The notes: generated by a model not told the origin, from the letters alone. Positions 7,296-14,864 are shown, counted from the stretch's first letter. The stretch: 38,649 bases of DNA from CALRBF01 sp041164045 (GCA_041164045.1 JBEAQD010000021.1:1-38649), one strand, 5' to 3'. Numbers and translations are program-made.

Positions 7296-7356
7296 GAGTA
7301 ATATTAACAAAGATCAATATAATCTAATCATAAATTTACATTACTTGCAAATATAA

Positions 7357-7391
7357 ATAAAAAACCTCCCAAACCTTGAACGGTCGGGAGG
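7357..7391 (-). terminator. Rho-independent terminator of the 7414-7689 gene
   Basis: Minus strand CCTCCC-g-ACC ... GGT-tt-GGGAGG followed by six T. Confidence 0.8.
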
Positions 7392-7413
7392 AGTTTGAAG
7401 ATGTGAAGAAGTG

Positions 7414-7689
7414 TTAGGAAGGAGTAGGCCTAGATACGAGGAAATTGCTTTTTCTTGTATCTTGAGCTGTTGGGGTAGTCTTAGCAAGAATTTCACATGC
7501 TTGTCCGAGTACGGGGTACTGATCGAACAGGGTGGACAGTACTTGAACATTTTGCTCTCCCATTGTACTCACATACCGAAAAACATTGATGACTTGATCA
7601 TAAAGGGTTTTACCGTCATCAACTGAGTGAGATAGAATGTACTTATCGTAAGCACAAGAAACTTTAGAAACTAGAGAATTGAAATTCAT
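7414..7689 (-). CDS. small orphan protein, RPTP-tail family, paralog B
   Basis: Unrecognised 91-residue protein, paralog of 6274-6546. Start 7689 is supported by GAGG 7 nt upstream and by the promoter TTGCAT-N17-TATAAA, whose predicted start point leaves a leader of about 25 nt. The leader (ATGTCCTT ... GAGGTTTGGGATG) and the last codons (RPTPS, encoded with AGGCCTACTCC) match paralog A closely, while the protein core differs. This conservation of both ends with divergence in the middle is unusual. Function unknown; no enzyme or membrane motif seen. Confidence 0.6.
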   Translation of the reverse strand: MNFNSLVSKVSCAYDKYILSHSVDDGKTLYDQVINVFRYVSTMGEQNVQVLSTLFDQYPVLGQACEILAKTTPTAQDTRKSNFLVSRPTPS

Positions 7690-7754
7690 CCCAAACCTCA
7701 ACTTGAAGGACATTATTTTTATACACTAAAATCTTATTTTATGCAAATATAGAA

Positions 7755-8519
7755 TTATACTTTTATATTGAGTTTTTTATACACCCACATCCAATACCCT
7801 ACTCCTACCAACACCAGCCACCAGAGTCCAAGCCAAGCTGAGATACCAATCCAAAAGCTCAAGCTCCAGAAACCAGACAGACTAAGCCAATAGGAAATAT
7901 TATTATCTATTTGTTTGTGATTAGCAAAAAGCAGATAGAATCCAGCAAAGGCTATAATACTGGTCACCATCCAACCAAAGAAATTCATCAATGGCACTCC
8001 ATAATACCAACCCTGTATTTCCCAAACCCAAAATCCTAAAGCCGTGGCTCCTGGATCAAGAATTAGATCAAAAGTCATCATCAAAATGGCTCCAATTAGA
8101 ATCTTGAGCCACACTTGTCTGATTTGCAACCTACTCACCAAGACCAAACTAAAGAAAAATATCGGTACCCAAGATAAACTCACTGTCCAAGGTACTAGCC
8201 CAAAGACTTTGAGATTACCAAGCACCTCACCATATACAAAATTACTATAGGGCCAACCCGTCGCAATAGCAAAAGATTCTATCAGAAGTGGATAGCTGAA
8301 CATGATTAATATTTTCCACCAATCTTGTCTCCAATTGAACCATTTTGATACCCCATATAATATAGGCAAGGCAATCAAAACATTAGTCACCTGCGAAATG
8401 ACTTGGAATATCCAAAATGGGAAAGGTAAGGCTTCTGGCCTAAAACTAAAATACACCACAAAAAATCCACTCAGGATTAAGATAATGGCTGGAATAATTA
8501 GTAATAATTTTTTCTGCAT
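7755..8519 (-). CDS. cruF: carotenoid hydratase, CruF/DUF422 family
   Basis: Polytopic membrane protein of 254 residues with about seven hydrophobic segments. It carries the conserved CruF (PF04240-type) polar pattern: E81, ATGWPYSNFVYG at 86-97, DLILDP at 151-156 and GWYYGVPLMNFFGW at 170-183. Family members hydrate the 1',2' end of acyclic carotenoids: gamma-carotene in cyanobacteria, and bisanhydrobacterioruberin in haloarchaea. Its divergent neighbour is a UbiA-type lycopene elongase, a pairing also known in haloarchaeal bacterioruberin clusters, so C50 hydration is the favoured role. Only 34 bp separate the two starts. No Shine-Dalgarno. The family call is firm; the exact substrate is inferred. 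Confidence 0.85.
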   Translation of the reverse strand: MQKKLLLIIPAIILILSGFFVVYFSFRPEALPFPFWIFQVISQVTNVLIALPILYGVSKWFNWRQDWWKILIMFSYPLLIESFAIATGWPYSNFVYGEVLGNLKVFGLVPWTVSLSWVPIFFFSLVLVSRLQIRQVWLKILIGAILMMTFDLILDPGATALGFWVWEIQGWYYGVPLMNFFGWMVTSIIAFAGFYLLFANHKQIDNNISYWLSLSGFWSLSFWIGISAWLGLWWLVLVGVGYWMWVYKKLNIKV

Positions 8520-8538
8520 ATATGATATACTTATATTA

Positions 8539-8544
8539 TATAAT
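8539..8544 (+). promoter_or_regulatory. -10 box 9 nt before the elongase ATG
   Basis: TATAAT at 8539-8544 with ATG at 8554; no clear -35. If used, the mRNA is essentially leaderless. The 34-bp gap must also hold the divergent cruF promoter. Confidence 0.55.
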
Positions 8545-8553
8545 TATATCACA

Positions 8554-9393
8554 ATGAGTATTACTAAACTACTACGAATTTCTAGACCCAGATTTTGGAT
8601 TTATCTTTTAGGTCCTTATTTGATTGGAAGTATTCTTGCCTTTGAACCGATGCAAATTATCTGGCAGTGGCAATTTTGGCTTGGATTTGTCTACTTTACA
8701 CTACCGGCTAATCTCTTGATTTATGGAGTCAATGATATTTTTGATTATGAGACTGACAAACTTAACCCCAAAAAACAGAATTATGAAGCTCTAGTCACTC
8801 CGGCTGAACATACTTCGCTTTGGACTGTTATTTTGCTCACTAATATTCCTTTTATTCTAGCTATATATTGGCTAAACCCCTTGACTTTATTCGGGTGGCT
8901 TGGATTTATTATCTTGGGAGCACAATATTCAGCTTGGCCAATTCGAGCTAAGTCGAAGCCATTTTTGGATTCTATTTTTAATATTCTATATATTTTCCCT
9001 GGAGTGATTGGGTATGCTCTCTTGGCGAGTGAACTTAATCTGGACTGGAAATTATTATTAAGTGCTGGATTATGGACCATGGCTATGCATACTTATTCAG
9101 CTATACCAGATATTGAAGCTGACCGGGCTAGCTATACTCCAACTATCGCCACTGTACTGGGAGCTAAGTTGACCTTAGTGTATTGTTTTATCTGCTATAC
9201 TCTAGCTGGAATTTTGTTAGCCCAATTTAGCACTGTACTTGGGATTATAATTGCTATTGTATATGGATTTATGATTGGCTTTAGTTGGTCTCAAAATACC
9301 GCTAAAATCTTCAGATTATACACATATTTCCCAGCCCTAAACACAATAATTGGCTTGATTTTATTCTGGAGTATTGTGATTTGGTATAGGTAG
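8554..9393 (+). CDS. UbiA-family prenyltransferase, lycopene elongase type
   Basis: Integral membrane prenyltransferase of 279 residues with eight or nine hydrophobic helices. First aspartate motif NDIFDYETD at residues 60-68, second DIEADR at 186-191 (YSAIPDIEADRASYTPTIATVLG context). The DIEADR-A-GV/YTPTIAT pattern matches the lycopene elongase group (CrtEb, LbtB, LyeJ) that adds C5 units to lycopene to give C45/C50 carotenoids, better than it matches menaquinone or chlorophyll enzymes. An in-frame extension upstream to 8302 is rejected because it overlaps the divergent cruF gene and reads poorly; ATG 8554 starts the typical SITKLLRISRPRFW N-terminus. Neighbouring cruF and nearby crtI support the carotenoid role. 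Confidence 0.85.
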   Translation: MSITKLLRISRPRFWIYLLGPYLIGSILAFEPMQIIWQWQFWLGFVYFTLPANLLIYGVNDIFDYETDKLNPKKQNYEALVTPAEHTSLWTVILLTNIPFILAIYWLNPLTLFGWLGFIILGAQYSAWPIRAKSKPFLDSIFNILYIFPGVIGYALLASELNLDWKLLLSAGLWTMAMHTYSAIPDIEADRASYTPTIATVLGAKLTLVYCFICYTLAGILLAQFSTVLGIIIAIVYGFMIGFSWSQNTAKIFRLYTYFPALNTIIGLILFWSIVIWYR

Positions 9394-9406
9394 CTTACAA
9401 AAACCC

Positions 9407-9435
9407 TTGACAAATTCTAAGAAATGTGGTATTTA
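9407..9435 (+). promoter_or_regulatory. promoter of structured RNA candidate A
   Basis: TTGACA (9407-9412), 17 nt, TATTTA (9430-9435), with an overlapping TATAAT at 9434-9439. The block AAAAACCCTTGACAAATT is shared with the promoter at 15976. Confidence 0.75.
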
Positions 9436-9442
9436 TAATAAG

Positions 9443-9566
9443 TATTGAGTTTAGAGACCAAAAACCCTACGAGCATCGCCTTGATGTTCATCAAATGGTC
9501 TACCTAAACCAATACACCTTATAATTTTCCACACACACTCCCCGGCTAAGGCCGGGGTCTTTTTTT
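9443..9566 (+). ncRNA. structured small RNA candidate A (about 125 nt)
   Basis: No plausible protein, but a promoter at one end and a strong terminator at the other. A 12-bp helix pairs 9449-9460 (GTTTAGAGACCA) with 9496-9509 (TGGTCT-ac-CTAAAC), with a 2-nt bulge. Inside it is a 7-bp hairpin, GAGCATC (9471-9477) with GATGTTC (9483-9489) and loop GCCTT. The last element is the terminator hairpin. I see no match to SRP RNA, tmRNA or RNase P signatures. It is not followed by a gene on the same strand, so a trans-acting RNA is more likely than a riboswitch. Confidence 0.6.
9540..9566 (+). terminator. Rho-independent terminator of RNA candidate A
   Basis: CCCCGGC / GCCGGGG, 7 GC pairs, loop TAAG, then TCTTTTTTT. 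Confidence 0.9.
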
Positions 9567-9589
9567 GCCAAATTATTATATTATAAATC

Positions 9590-10123
9590 TCCCGTAGCGG
9601 AGGCTTTTTACCCCCTCTCATACATCGTTTGTGAGGGGGGCGATCTTTGTTCTAAAAATTCCCCTCTCCTCCCAAGGCGGATTTCATTGAGGGGTGCTCA
9701 TAGGGCGGGGTGGATGCATTTTATCCCTCTTTGGAGAGGGGGAACCGCTTGCGGTGGGTGTGGATAGAATTTACAATTCAAAATCTATAATGTATAACTA
9801 CAGATCAACTATTCCACCCCGTCCTCTCCTAAACAAAAGTATAGGAGGGACCACCCCTCAAGGAGGGGAATTTAGCTCAGTCCACATCGTCCATAAAGGT
9901 CATCTACTCCAAAGGGAGACAAAAATCTCAAATACCCTGTCCCCCTTTGGAGGGGGAAGCCTGCAAGGCGGGGGTGGATAAAACATAAGCTAGAGCTCAA
10001 TCCACCACCGGCACTCCGTGCCACCTCCTCCAAAGGAGGACAAAGTAAAAAACCATGGGCGACTGAAAGGTTGAGTACATCCGCCTCGGGCGTGACGCCC
10101 CTACGATCAAAATGAAACTTTAT
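9590..10123. repeat. intergenic hairpin repeat cluster R3 (largest in window)
   Basis: More than 500 bp of tandem and inverted units of the same family: CCCCCTC/GAGGGGG hairpin (about 9611-9640), GGAGAGGGGGAACCGCTTGCGG then GTGGGTGTGGATA (about 9730-9768), a right unit near 9815-9895, CCCCCTTTGGAGGGGG with GCCTGCAAGGCGGGGGTGGATA (about 9941-9980), and TCCACCACCGGCACTCCGTGCC with CCTCCAAAGGAGGA (about 10000-10040). A short piece (10050-10064) also matches the inverted-repeat end of the 15660 element. An open frame at 9694-9981 is repeat only. No gene is seen. Confidence 0.8.
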
Positions 10124-11626
10124 CTACCCCTCTCCTCTCAATGGACTGTCTTGTTTTATTTTGGCTATTCTTTTATAGACCATCTCTGCACTAATCAGTT
10201 GGATGGGGACTCCAATACCTGGATTGGTTCCTGCCCCTACATAGTATAGATTTTTGACTTTTTTGGAATAATTATTAGGTCTGAAGATTGCAGTTTGATT
10301 AATAGTATGAGCAAGCCCAAGAGCTGTACCCTGATAAGCATTGTAATCTTGCTGGAAATCTTTGACACTATATAATCTCTTGTAAATAATTCTATTTTGC
10401 AAATCGGGTATATCCATCTCTTCTTGCATAATATTGAGAACCTTATCAGCATAGGCTTCTAATTGCTCCTCAGTATACTCGAGTCCAGCCGCAATTGGGA
10501 CAAGTATAAATAAATTCTCATCCTCAGCAGGGGCGACACTAGGGTCGGTCTTGGATGGAGCACAGACATATAGAGAAGGATCTTCTGGCCACATAGGATC
10601 ATCAAAAATTTGTTTAAAATTCTTCCTCCAATCTTGAGAGAATAAGAGGTTATGATGTACCAAGCTATCCACTTTACCTTTGATCCCAAGATACATAATA
10701 AGCGCTGAAGGAGCTAGGACTTTTTTATCCCAATATTTCTCATCATATTGGCGATGCTGGGCTGGTAATAGATTTAGCTCGGTATGAGTCATATCGGCAT
10801 TCGACACCACTATATCTGCTTTTATAATTTCACGAGACTCAAGCTCTACTCCTGAGGCCTTACCATTTTCTACAATAATTTGTCTCACTCCATTGCCACT
10901 AACCAAATTTACTCCATTTTTCTTGGAGATATTAACCAGAGCTTCAGTAATTTTATACATACCACCTTGTGGGTAAAAAACTCCCATATTAAAGTCAATA
11001 TGATTCATAATACTGTATAGAGCTGGTGTATTATAGGGAGAGCTACCGAGGAATACTAGAGGATATTGGAGAATTTTTTTGACTAAGTCATTTTTGAAAT
11101 ATTTACTCACATAGGAATCCATATCACTGAATACAGACAATTTGGAGCCTTCTATCATAGTCCTGAAGTTTATAAAATCAAAGATAGAGTCATAATTCTT
11201 ATACATAAAGCCATCTTTGGCAATTTCATATTGCTGTCGAGCTTTGTCTAAATATTCTTTTAATTTCTCTCCTGATCCTGGTTCTAACTCCTCCAAAACA
11301 GGGATATCCCGCTCTAAATCTGAGAACATATCGATAATTTTATTATCATCTTTGAAAAATATACGATAAGAAGGCTCTAGCCGAATCAAGTCCAAGTGAT
11401 CCTCTACCTTCTCCCCCATAAATTCAAAAAAATTCTCAAATACATCTGGCATCAGATACCAAGACGGTCCCATATCAAACTTGAATCCCTCAGCCTCAAA
11501 GATATTGGCTCGTCCTCCTAAATTAGAGTTTTTCTCATATAAACTCACTTCATATCCTTTCTTGGCCAAGATACAAGCAGTAGCAAGCCCACCAATTCCT
11601 CCACCGATAATAATTACTTTTTGCAT
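10124..11626 (-). CDS. crtI: phytoene desaturase-family carotenoid oxidoreductase (CrtI/CrtD type)
   Basis: FAD-dependent desaturase of 500 residues, full length for the CrtI family. The N-terminal dinucleotide fold is VIIIGGGIGGLATACILAKKG, followed by GGRANIF and FDMGPSWYLMPDVFENFF. The C-terminal CrtI signature is YYVGAGTNPGIGVP at about residue 465. The FDMGPSWYLMPDVF wording recalls CrtI of Bacteroidetes; origin by transfer is possible but untested. It would convert phytoene to lycopene, or act as a CrtD-like 3,4-desaturase in a C50 pathway; sequence alone does not decide. The last seven codons (SPLRGEG) and the stop fall inside the edge of repeat cluster R3, so the repeat seems to have replaced the original C-terminus. 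No Shine-Dalgarno. Confidence 0.92.
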   Translation of the reverse strand: MQKVIIIGGGIGGLATACILAKKGYEVSLYEKNSNLGGRANIFEAEGFKFDMGPSWYLMPDVFENFFEFMGEKVEDHLDLIRLEPSYRIFFKDDNKIIDMFSDLERDIPVLEELEPGSGEKLKEYLDKARQQYEIAKDGFMYKNYDSIFDFINFRTMIEGSKLSVFSDMDSYVSKYFKNDLVKKILQYPLVFLGSSPYNTPALYSIMNHIDFNMGVFYPQGGMYKITEALVNISKKNGVNLVSGNGVRQIIVENGKASGVELESREIIKADIVVSNADMTHTELNLLPAQHRQYDEKYWDKKVLAPSALIMYLGIKGKVDSLVHHNLLFSQDWRKNFKQIFDDPMWPEDPSLYVCAPSKTDPSVAPAEDENLFILVPIAAGLEYTEEQLEAYADKVLNIMQEEMDIPDLQNRIIYKRLYSVKDFQQDYNAYQGTALGLAHTINQTAIFRPNNYSKKVKNLYYVGAGTNPGIGVPIQLISAEMVYKRIAKIKQDSPLRGEG

Positions 11627-11719
11627 ACTATTACTAATTTAACTTATTCTATTTATATCATACCATAAATTAAGATATAAAAGTATGTTATAATATATTT
11701 GCTTTCTCTTGAGGGTATT

Positions 11720-11911
11720 ATGCCTGATTGGCAGTTTTTTCTAATCTGGTCCGCAGTAATCTTTATATTGGCTGCTATAAGCTTTAGATTTCATCTACTA
11801 ACCCCAGAAGATAAAAGAACTGAAGGAAGATTGCAACCTTTTAATTTTTTTCTTTTAGTGGCAATACCTATCTTAGTTTTAGCTTATGTACTATATTTGT
11901 TATCTAAATGA
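11720..11911 (+). CDS. small two-helix membrane protein
   Basis: Unrecognised 63-residue protein: helix at about residues 6-25, a charged loop with PEDKRTEGRLQP, and a second helix at about 42-61. Start ATG 11720 has a good Shine-Dalgarno (GAGGG, 4-5 nt upstream), preferred over an in-frame codon at 11699. TATAAT lies at about 11690. It diverges from crtI and is followed by a bidirectional terminator. Confidence 0.65.
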   Translation: MPDWQFFLIWSAVIFILAAISFRFHLLTPEDKRTEGRLQPFNFFLLVAIPILVLAYVLYLLSK

Positions 11912-11925
11912 TACTTATAATCAAA

Positions 11926-11962
11926 AAAGCCTCGGAGTAACACCTCACGAGGCTAATTTTTA
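11926..11962. terminator. bidirectional terminator between convergent genes
   Basis: AGCCTCG (11928-11934) pairs with CGAGGCT (11948-11954). T-rich tails follow on both strands: AATTTTT on plus, TTTTTT on minus. Confidence 0.8.
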
Positions 11963-12017
11963 TTGTTGTTATATCAAACTTATATAGTACTAATATTTTT
12001 GATTATTATATTGATTA

Positions 12018-12311
12018 CTATTCAACTACCGGCTCAGACATTTCTGGAGACATCATTACATTCTTAATCACATCTGAGTCCAAAGGATCGGTTACTTCTA
12101 AATTCTCCGCAGGCAGAACTTCTGATTCCACTGATCCTGAATTTGATGACACGGTATTAGATATAGGTTCAACCTCAGGACTAACGTTATTAAGAGTTTC
12201 AAACTCTAGATTCGAAAACTGTCCATAGAATAATAGAGACACAGAGGCAATGGTAAATACCAACAAGAGATAAGATGTAGAATTACTAATTTTAGTATGT
12301 AAGATTTTCAT
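12018..12311 (-). CDS. hypothetical membrane-anchored acidic protein
   Basis: Unrecognised 97-residue protein. One hydrophobic segment at about residues 13-30 after a basic N-terminus, then an acidic, serine/proline-rich tail without cysteines, as in small surface-exposed anchored proteins. Single-gene unit ending before a terminator. No Shine-Dalgarno. Similar in layout, not in sequence, to the 34555-35016 protein. Confidence 0.55.
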   Translation of the reverse strand: MKILHTKISNSTSYLLLVFTIASVSLLFYGQFSNLEFETLNNVSPEVEPISNTVSSNSGSVESEVLPAENLEVTDPLDSDVIKNVMMSPEMSEPVVE

Positions 12312-12441
12312 ATAGTTTATATTTATTAATTATTAATAATTATAAATACATTATATATCATATTATATTTTTATGCAATAGTTGTTAGACTGTAGCAAAA
12401 AAAGAATTTGTATGTTAAAATTTTAACAATCACTATAATAT

Positions 12442-13743
12442 ATGGTTAGAAAATTTATCAAAAAGCAATATAATAGCTCTCTTTTTAGAGGTGGCGTGAT
12501 TATGTTTATAAGCTCATTTGGCGTAGGAGCTTTGAATTATGTATTTAACATTGTGGTGGCGAGAATTTTGGACAAAGATCAATATGGTGCTTTTTCTAGT
12601 CTTTTTTCATTGCTAACTATTTTACTTATTATAGGTGGTGGGATTAGTTTAGTATTAATAAAATTCTCAGCTGTATTATATGCAAAAAAAGACTATCCTA
12701 GTTTAGCCTCATTTATCCGTACTTCTTTTTATTATTTAGGACTAGCTTCTATTGCCTTAATGATTGTATTCGGTATTGCTAGTCCATTTATATATGACTT
12801 TTTGAAATTAGAATCTTTTGGGCCATTGATTATATTAGCTCTATCTGTAGGATTAGCTTTGACTGGGTCAGTGGGTGGAAGTATCCTAAAGGGAATTCAG
12901 CATTTTGCTCAATCATCTGGCTCTAGTCTATTTGGAGCTATTATGAAAATAGTAGCATTGTTTATATTCACCCTACCATTCTGGCCAATGTCTCCAGTCA
13001 CTGGAGCTATGTTATCTGTGCCTGTTTCTGCTATTATGATGATATTACTGGATTTATTCTTCTTAAAGGATATTTTAGGCCAATATAATCCTAAAAAACC
13101 TAAGCTTCCTCATTTCAAATGGAGAGATGTATTACTTTACAGTATTCCCGCTACCTTGGCTGTCTTAGGAATTACAATGTTAAACTCAATCGATGTAATA
13201 CTAGCTCGAAATTACTTATCCCCAGAGGCTTCTGGAGATTATGCAGCTCTTGCCACTTTAGGTAAAATTATATTCTTCGCTACTTCCGCCATTCCTATGG
13301 CTATGTTCCCTATTGTATCAGCTCGCCATGCTGTCAATGAACCACATCGTAAAATGCTATTTGCTTCTTTTGGAGTTGTGGGATTAATGAGTTTAGTGGC
13401 TTTTGGGTTTTATCAGTTTTTCCCAGAATTGATTATAAAGATATTAATTGGAGAAAAGTTTTTGACTATTGCCCCATTATTAGGTAAATTTGCCCTAATT
13501 ATGGGAATGTATTCTCTGATCAATGTATTAGTCAATTATTATATATCTATTCAAAAATATACTCTGAGTATACTACCAATATTAGCTAGCCTAGTTCTAA
13601 TCGGGATGCTAGTTTATAAACCAAGCACGGTGGAGCAAATTGTCAATACAGTCTTCTGGAATATGACTGGATTATTTGTAATTACGATTATTGTAAGTAT
13701 TTATCAAAGTTGGAGTAAGAAAAAACAAAATTTGATAAATTAA
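12442..13743 (+). CDS. polysaccharide/lipid-linked oligosaccharide flippase (Wzx/MATE-like)
   Basis: Integral membrane protein of 433 residues with about 12-14 hydrophobic helices and the family opening (FRGGVIMFISSFGVGALNYVFN region, then VVARILDKDQYGAFSSL), typical of the polysaccharide transport family that flips lipid-linked sugars. Substrate unknown; the GT2 glycosyltransferase at 20967-22502 is a possible partner in surface glycan synthesis. The start is uncertain: TATAAT sits only 2 nt before ATG 12442, which could not be translated from that promoter, while ATG 12502 (residue 21) has a strong Shine-Dalgarno AGAGGTGG 7 nt upstream. The longer form fits the family N-terminus slightly better. 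Confidence 0.88.
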   Translation: MVRKFIKKQYNSSLFRGGVIMFISSFGVGALNYVFNIVVARILDKDQYGAFSSLFSLLTILLIIGGGISLVLIKFSAVLYAKKDYPSLASFIRTSFYYLGLASIALMIVFGIASPFIYDFLKLESFGPLIILALSVGLALTGSVGGSILKGIQHFAQSSGSSLFGAIMKIVALFIFTLPFWPMSPVTGAMLSVPVSAIMMILLDLFFLKDILGQYNPKKPKLPHFKWRDVLLYSIPATLAVLGITMLNSIDVILARNYLSPEASGDYAALATLGKIIFFATSAIPMAMFPIVSARHAVNEPHRKMLFASFGVVGLMSLVAFGFYQFFPELIIKILIGEKFLTIAPLLGKFALIMGMYSLINVLVNYYISIQKYTLSILPILASLVLIGMLVYKPSTVEQIVNTVFWNMTGLFVITIIVSIYQSWSKKKQNLIN

Positions 13744-13795
13744 AACTTTTGTGATATATTAGATTTACATTGTTGTTCTTTTTGGAGAATTACTT

Positions 13796-14110
13796 GTGAA
13801 AACACGAGACTCAAATAATGGAGGTCATAATAAACCAAACCCACCTTGGGGATTCAAAGAACAAAATCCCCGCAGTAAAATCGCTGAAGATGTAAGAAAA
13901 TTAATCATTAGTTTGATAGTAGAGTATCAAATTCAATACAATCAATATATCACAGCCATTGAAGTTTGGAAGGTATTTAATTCTCATCCTAGTATTAGAA
14001 ATCATAGAGACTATAATTTTCATTTATTAACGACTCTCCCTAATTGTCCAATAAAGGCGAAGTTAGATGTAGACAACGCTGGGAATATCATTGTAATCCA
14101 ACCCGAGTAA
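13796..14110 (+). CDS. small orphan protein
   Basis: Unrecognised 104-residue protein starting at GTG with GGAG 8 nt upstream; TATATT lies at 13755-13760. The N-terminal 25 residues are polar and glycine/asparagine/proline-rich, then a helical core (AEDVRKLIISLIVEYQIQYNQ) and a C-terminal VDNAGNIIVIQPE strand pair weakly like that of 6669-6965. The stop codon is inside the terminator stem. Possibly a small DNA- or protein-binding fold; function unknown. Confidence 0.6.
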   Translation: MKTRDSNNGGHNKPNPPWGFKEQNPRSKIAEDVRKLIISLIVEYQIQYNQYITAIEVWKVFNSHPSIRNHRDYNFHLLTTLPNCPIKAKLDVDNAGNIIVIQPE

Positions 14111-14131
14111 CTACTGTGTACTCGGGTTTTA
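14101..14131 (+). terminator. Rho-independent terminator overlapping the end of the gene
   Basis: ACCCGAGTA / TACTCGGGT, 9 bp, 9-nt loop, then TTTT. The TAA stop codon (14108-14110) is part of the stem and loop. Confidence 0.85.
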
Positions 14132-14142
14132 AGTTAAATACT

Positions 14143-14171
14143 AAAAAGCCACTATGCCGAAGCATGTGGCT
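14143..14171 (-). terminator. Rho-independent terminator with UUCG loop
   Basis: Minus strand AGCCAC-A-TGC, loop TTCG, GCA-TA-GTGGCT, then TTTTT. Follows the 14185-14424 gene. Confidence 0.85.
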
Positions 14172-14184
14172 CATAAAAATGTAA

Positions 14185-14424
14185 TTAAATTTTTATTTTA
14201 CGACTTATTTTTCGCCACAATAAGTACCAAATATTGATCCGCACTCCATTAAGCTCTAATATTGCTCTTTTATATCTTTTTTCCAGATTTATAAAGTATC
14301 TATCAAACTTATCTGGATCTTCAAAATATAATCTATCAAAACTTAATAATCGCCTATATTCAATTTGTGATTTCACATTTCTAAACAGCTGTCTAATTGT
14401 GACAAAGCTAGATTGTGATGTCAT
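14185..14424 (-). CDS. small basic orphan protein
   Basis: Unrecognised 79-residue protein, rich in Arg/Lys/Tyr/Phe (NVKSQIEYRRLLSFDRLYF, ending WRKISRKIKI). Its ATG overlaps the TGA of the upstream gene (ATGA), so translation is probably coupled. Possibly a nucleic-acid or membrane-surface binding protein; no motif recognised. Confidence 0.55.
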   Translation of the reverse strand: MTSQSSFVTIRQLFRNVKSQIEYRRLLSFDRLYFEDPDKFDRYFINLEKRYKRAILELNGVRINIWYLLWRKISRKIKI

Positions 14425-14582
14425 GTTAAAATTCTAACAATTGAGGAGTTTTTATTGTCATTTTTATCTTGTTGCCAAGCTAAAAGAACTATACCAAAGC
14501 CTGAAATTAGTAAGAGTATTAATACACTGACACATGCACCAATGAAACTTATTCTTGATTGTGGTTGAAGTGGATTCGACAT
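14421..14582 (-). CDS. small single-helix membrane protein
   Basis: About 53 residues with a hydrophobic helix at residues 11-35 and a polar C-terminus (WQQDKNDNKNSS). First gene of a two-gene unit with 14185-14424 through a 4-bp overlap. Start could also be an ATG 24 nt upstream (14606), which would be almost leaderless behind TTGTCT-N17-TATATA. A small membrane protein coupled to a small basic protein resembles toxin-antitoxin or regulator pairs in size only; no family is recognised. Confidence 0.5.
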   Translation of the reverse strand: MSNPLQPQSRISFIGACVSVLILLLISGFGIVLLAWQQDKNDNKNSSIVRILT

Positions 14583-14644
14583 AACCAGATAAATGTCAAG
14601 GTACATATTTTATATAACATATCTCTAAAAATAAGACAAGTAAT

Positions 14645-14677
14645 TAAAAATCTGGCAACAGTGTGTGCCAGATTTTG
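14645..14677. terminator. terminator hairpin after 14694-14864
   Basis: AATCTGGCA / TGCCAGATT, 9 bp, 8-nt loop; T-rich on the minus strand (TTTTTAATTA) and TTTT on the plus strand. Confidence 0.8.
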
Positions 14678-14693
14678 ATGTAGGATGTAGCAA

Positions 14694-14864
14694 TTAATCA
14701 TACACAATATTGCCACCCACTATGCGTGGAGGGTTTGTGCGATCCTGATATGCTCGCCTTGCCTCTTCACGCATAGTGGCTTGAATAAACTGGGTCAAAC
14801 GGATTTCTTTTTCTGTCCTACCAAGGGAATGATTACCGAACTCAAAATGATTTTGATGAGACAT
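14694..14864 (-). CDS. very small orphan protein (56 residues)
   Basis: Short frame supported by context: promoter TTGACA-N16-TAATAT just upstream (14895-14922) and a strong terminator just downstream. Reads MSHQNHFEFGNHSLGRTEKE for the first 20 residues, then a helical RLTQFIQATMREEARRAYQ and an ending RIVGGNIVYD. Hydrophilic, no membrane segment. No Shine-Dalgarno. Function unknown. Confidence 0.55.
   Translation of the reverse strand: MSHQNHFEFGNHSLGRTEKEIRLTQFIQATMREEARRAYQDRTNPPRIVGGNIVYD

Noticed and set aside
8302..8553. 84-codon N-terminal extension of the UbiA prenyltransferase
   Set aside because: Antisense to cruF, unlike any UbiA N-terminus, and a -10 box lies just before the internal ATG 8554.
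9694..9981. 95-codon plus-strand frame
   Set aside because: Lies wholly within repeat cluster R3; its residues are translations of the hairpin units.
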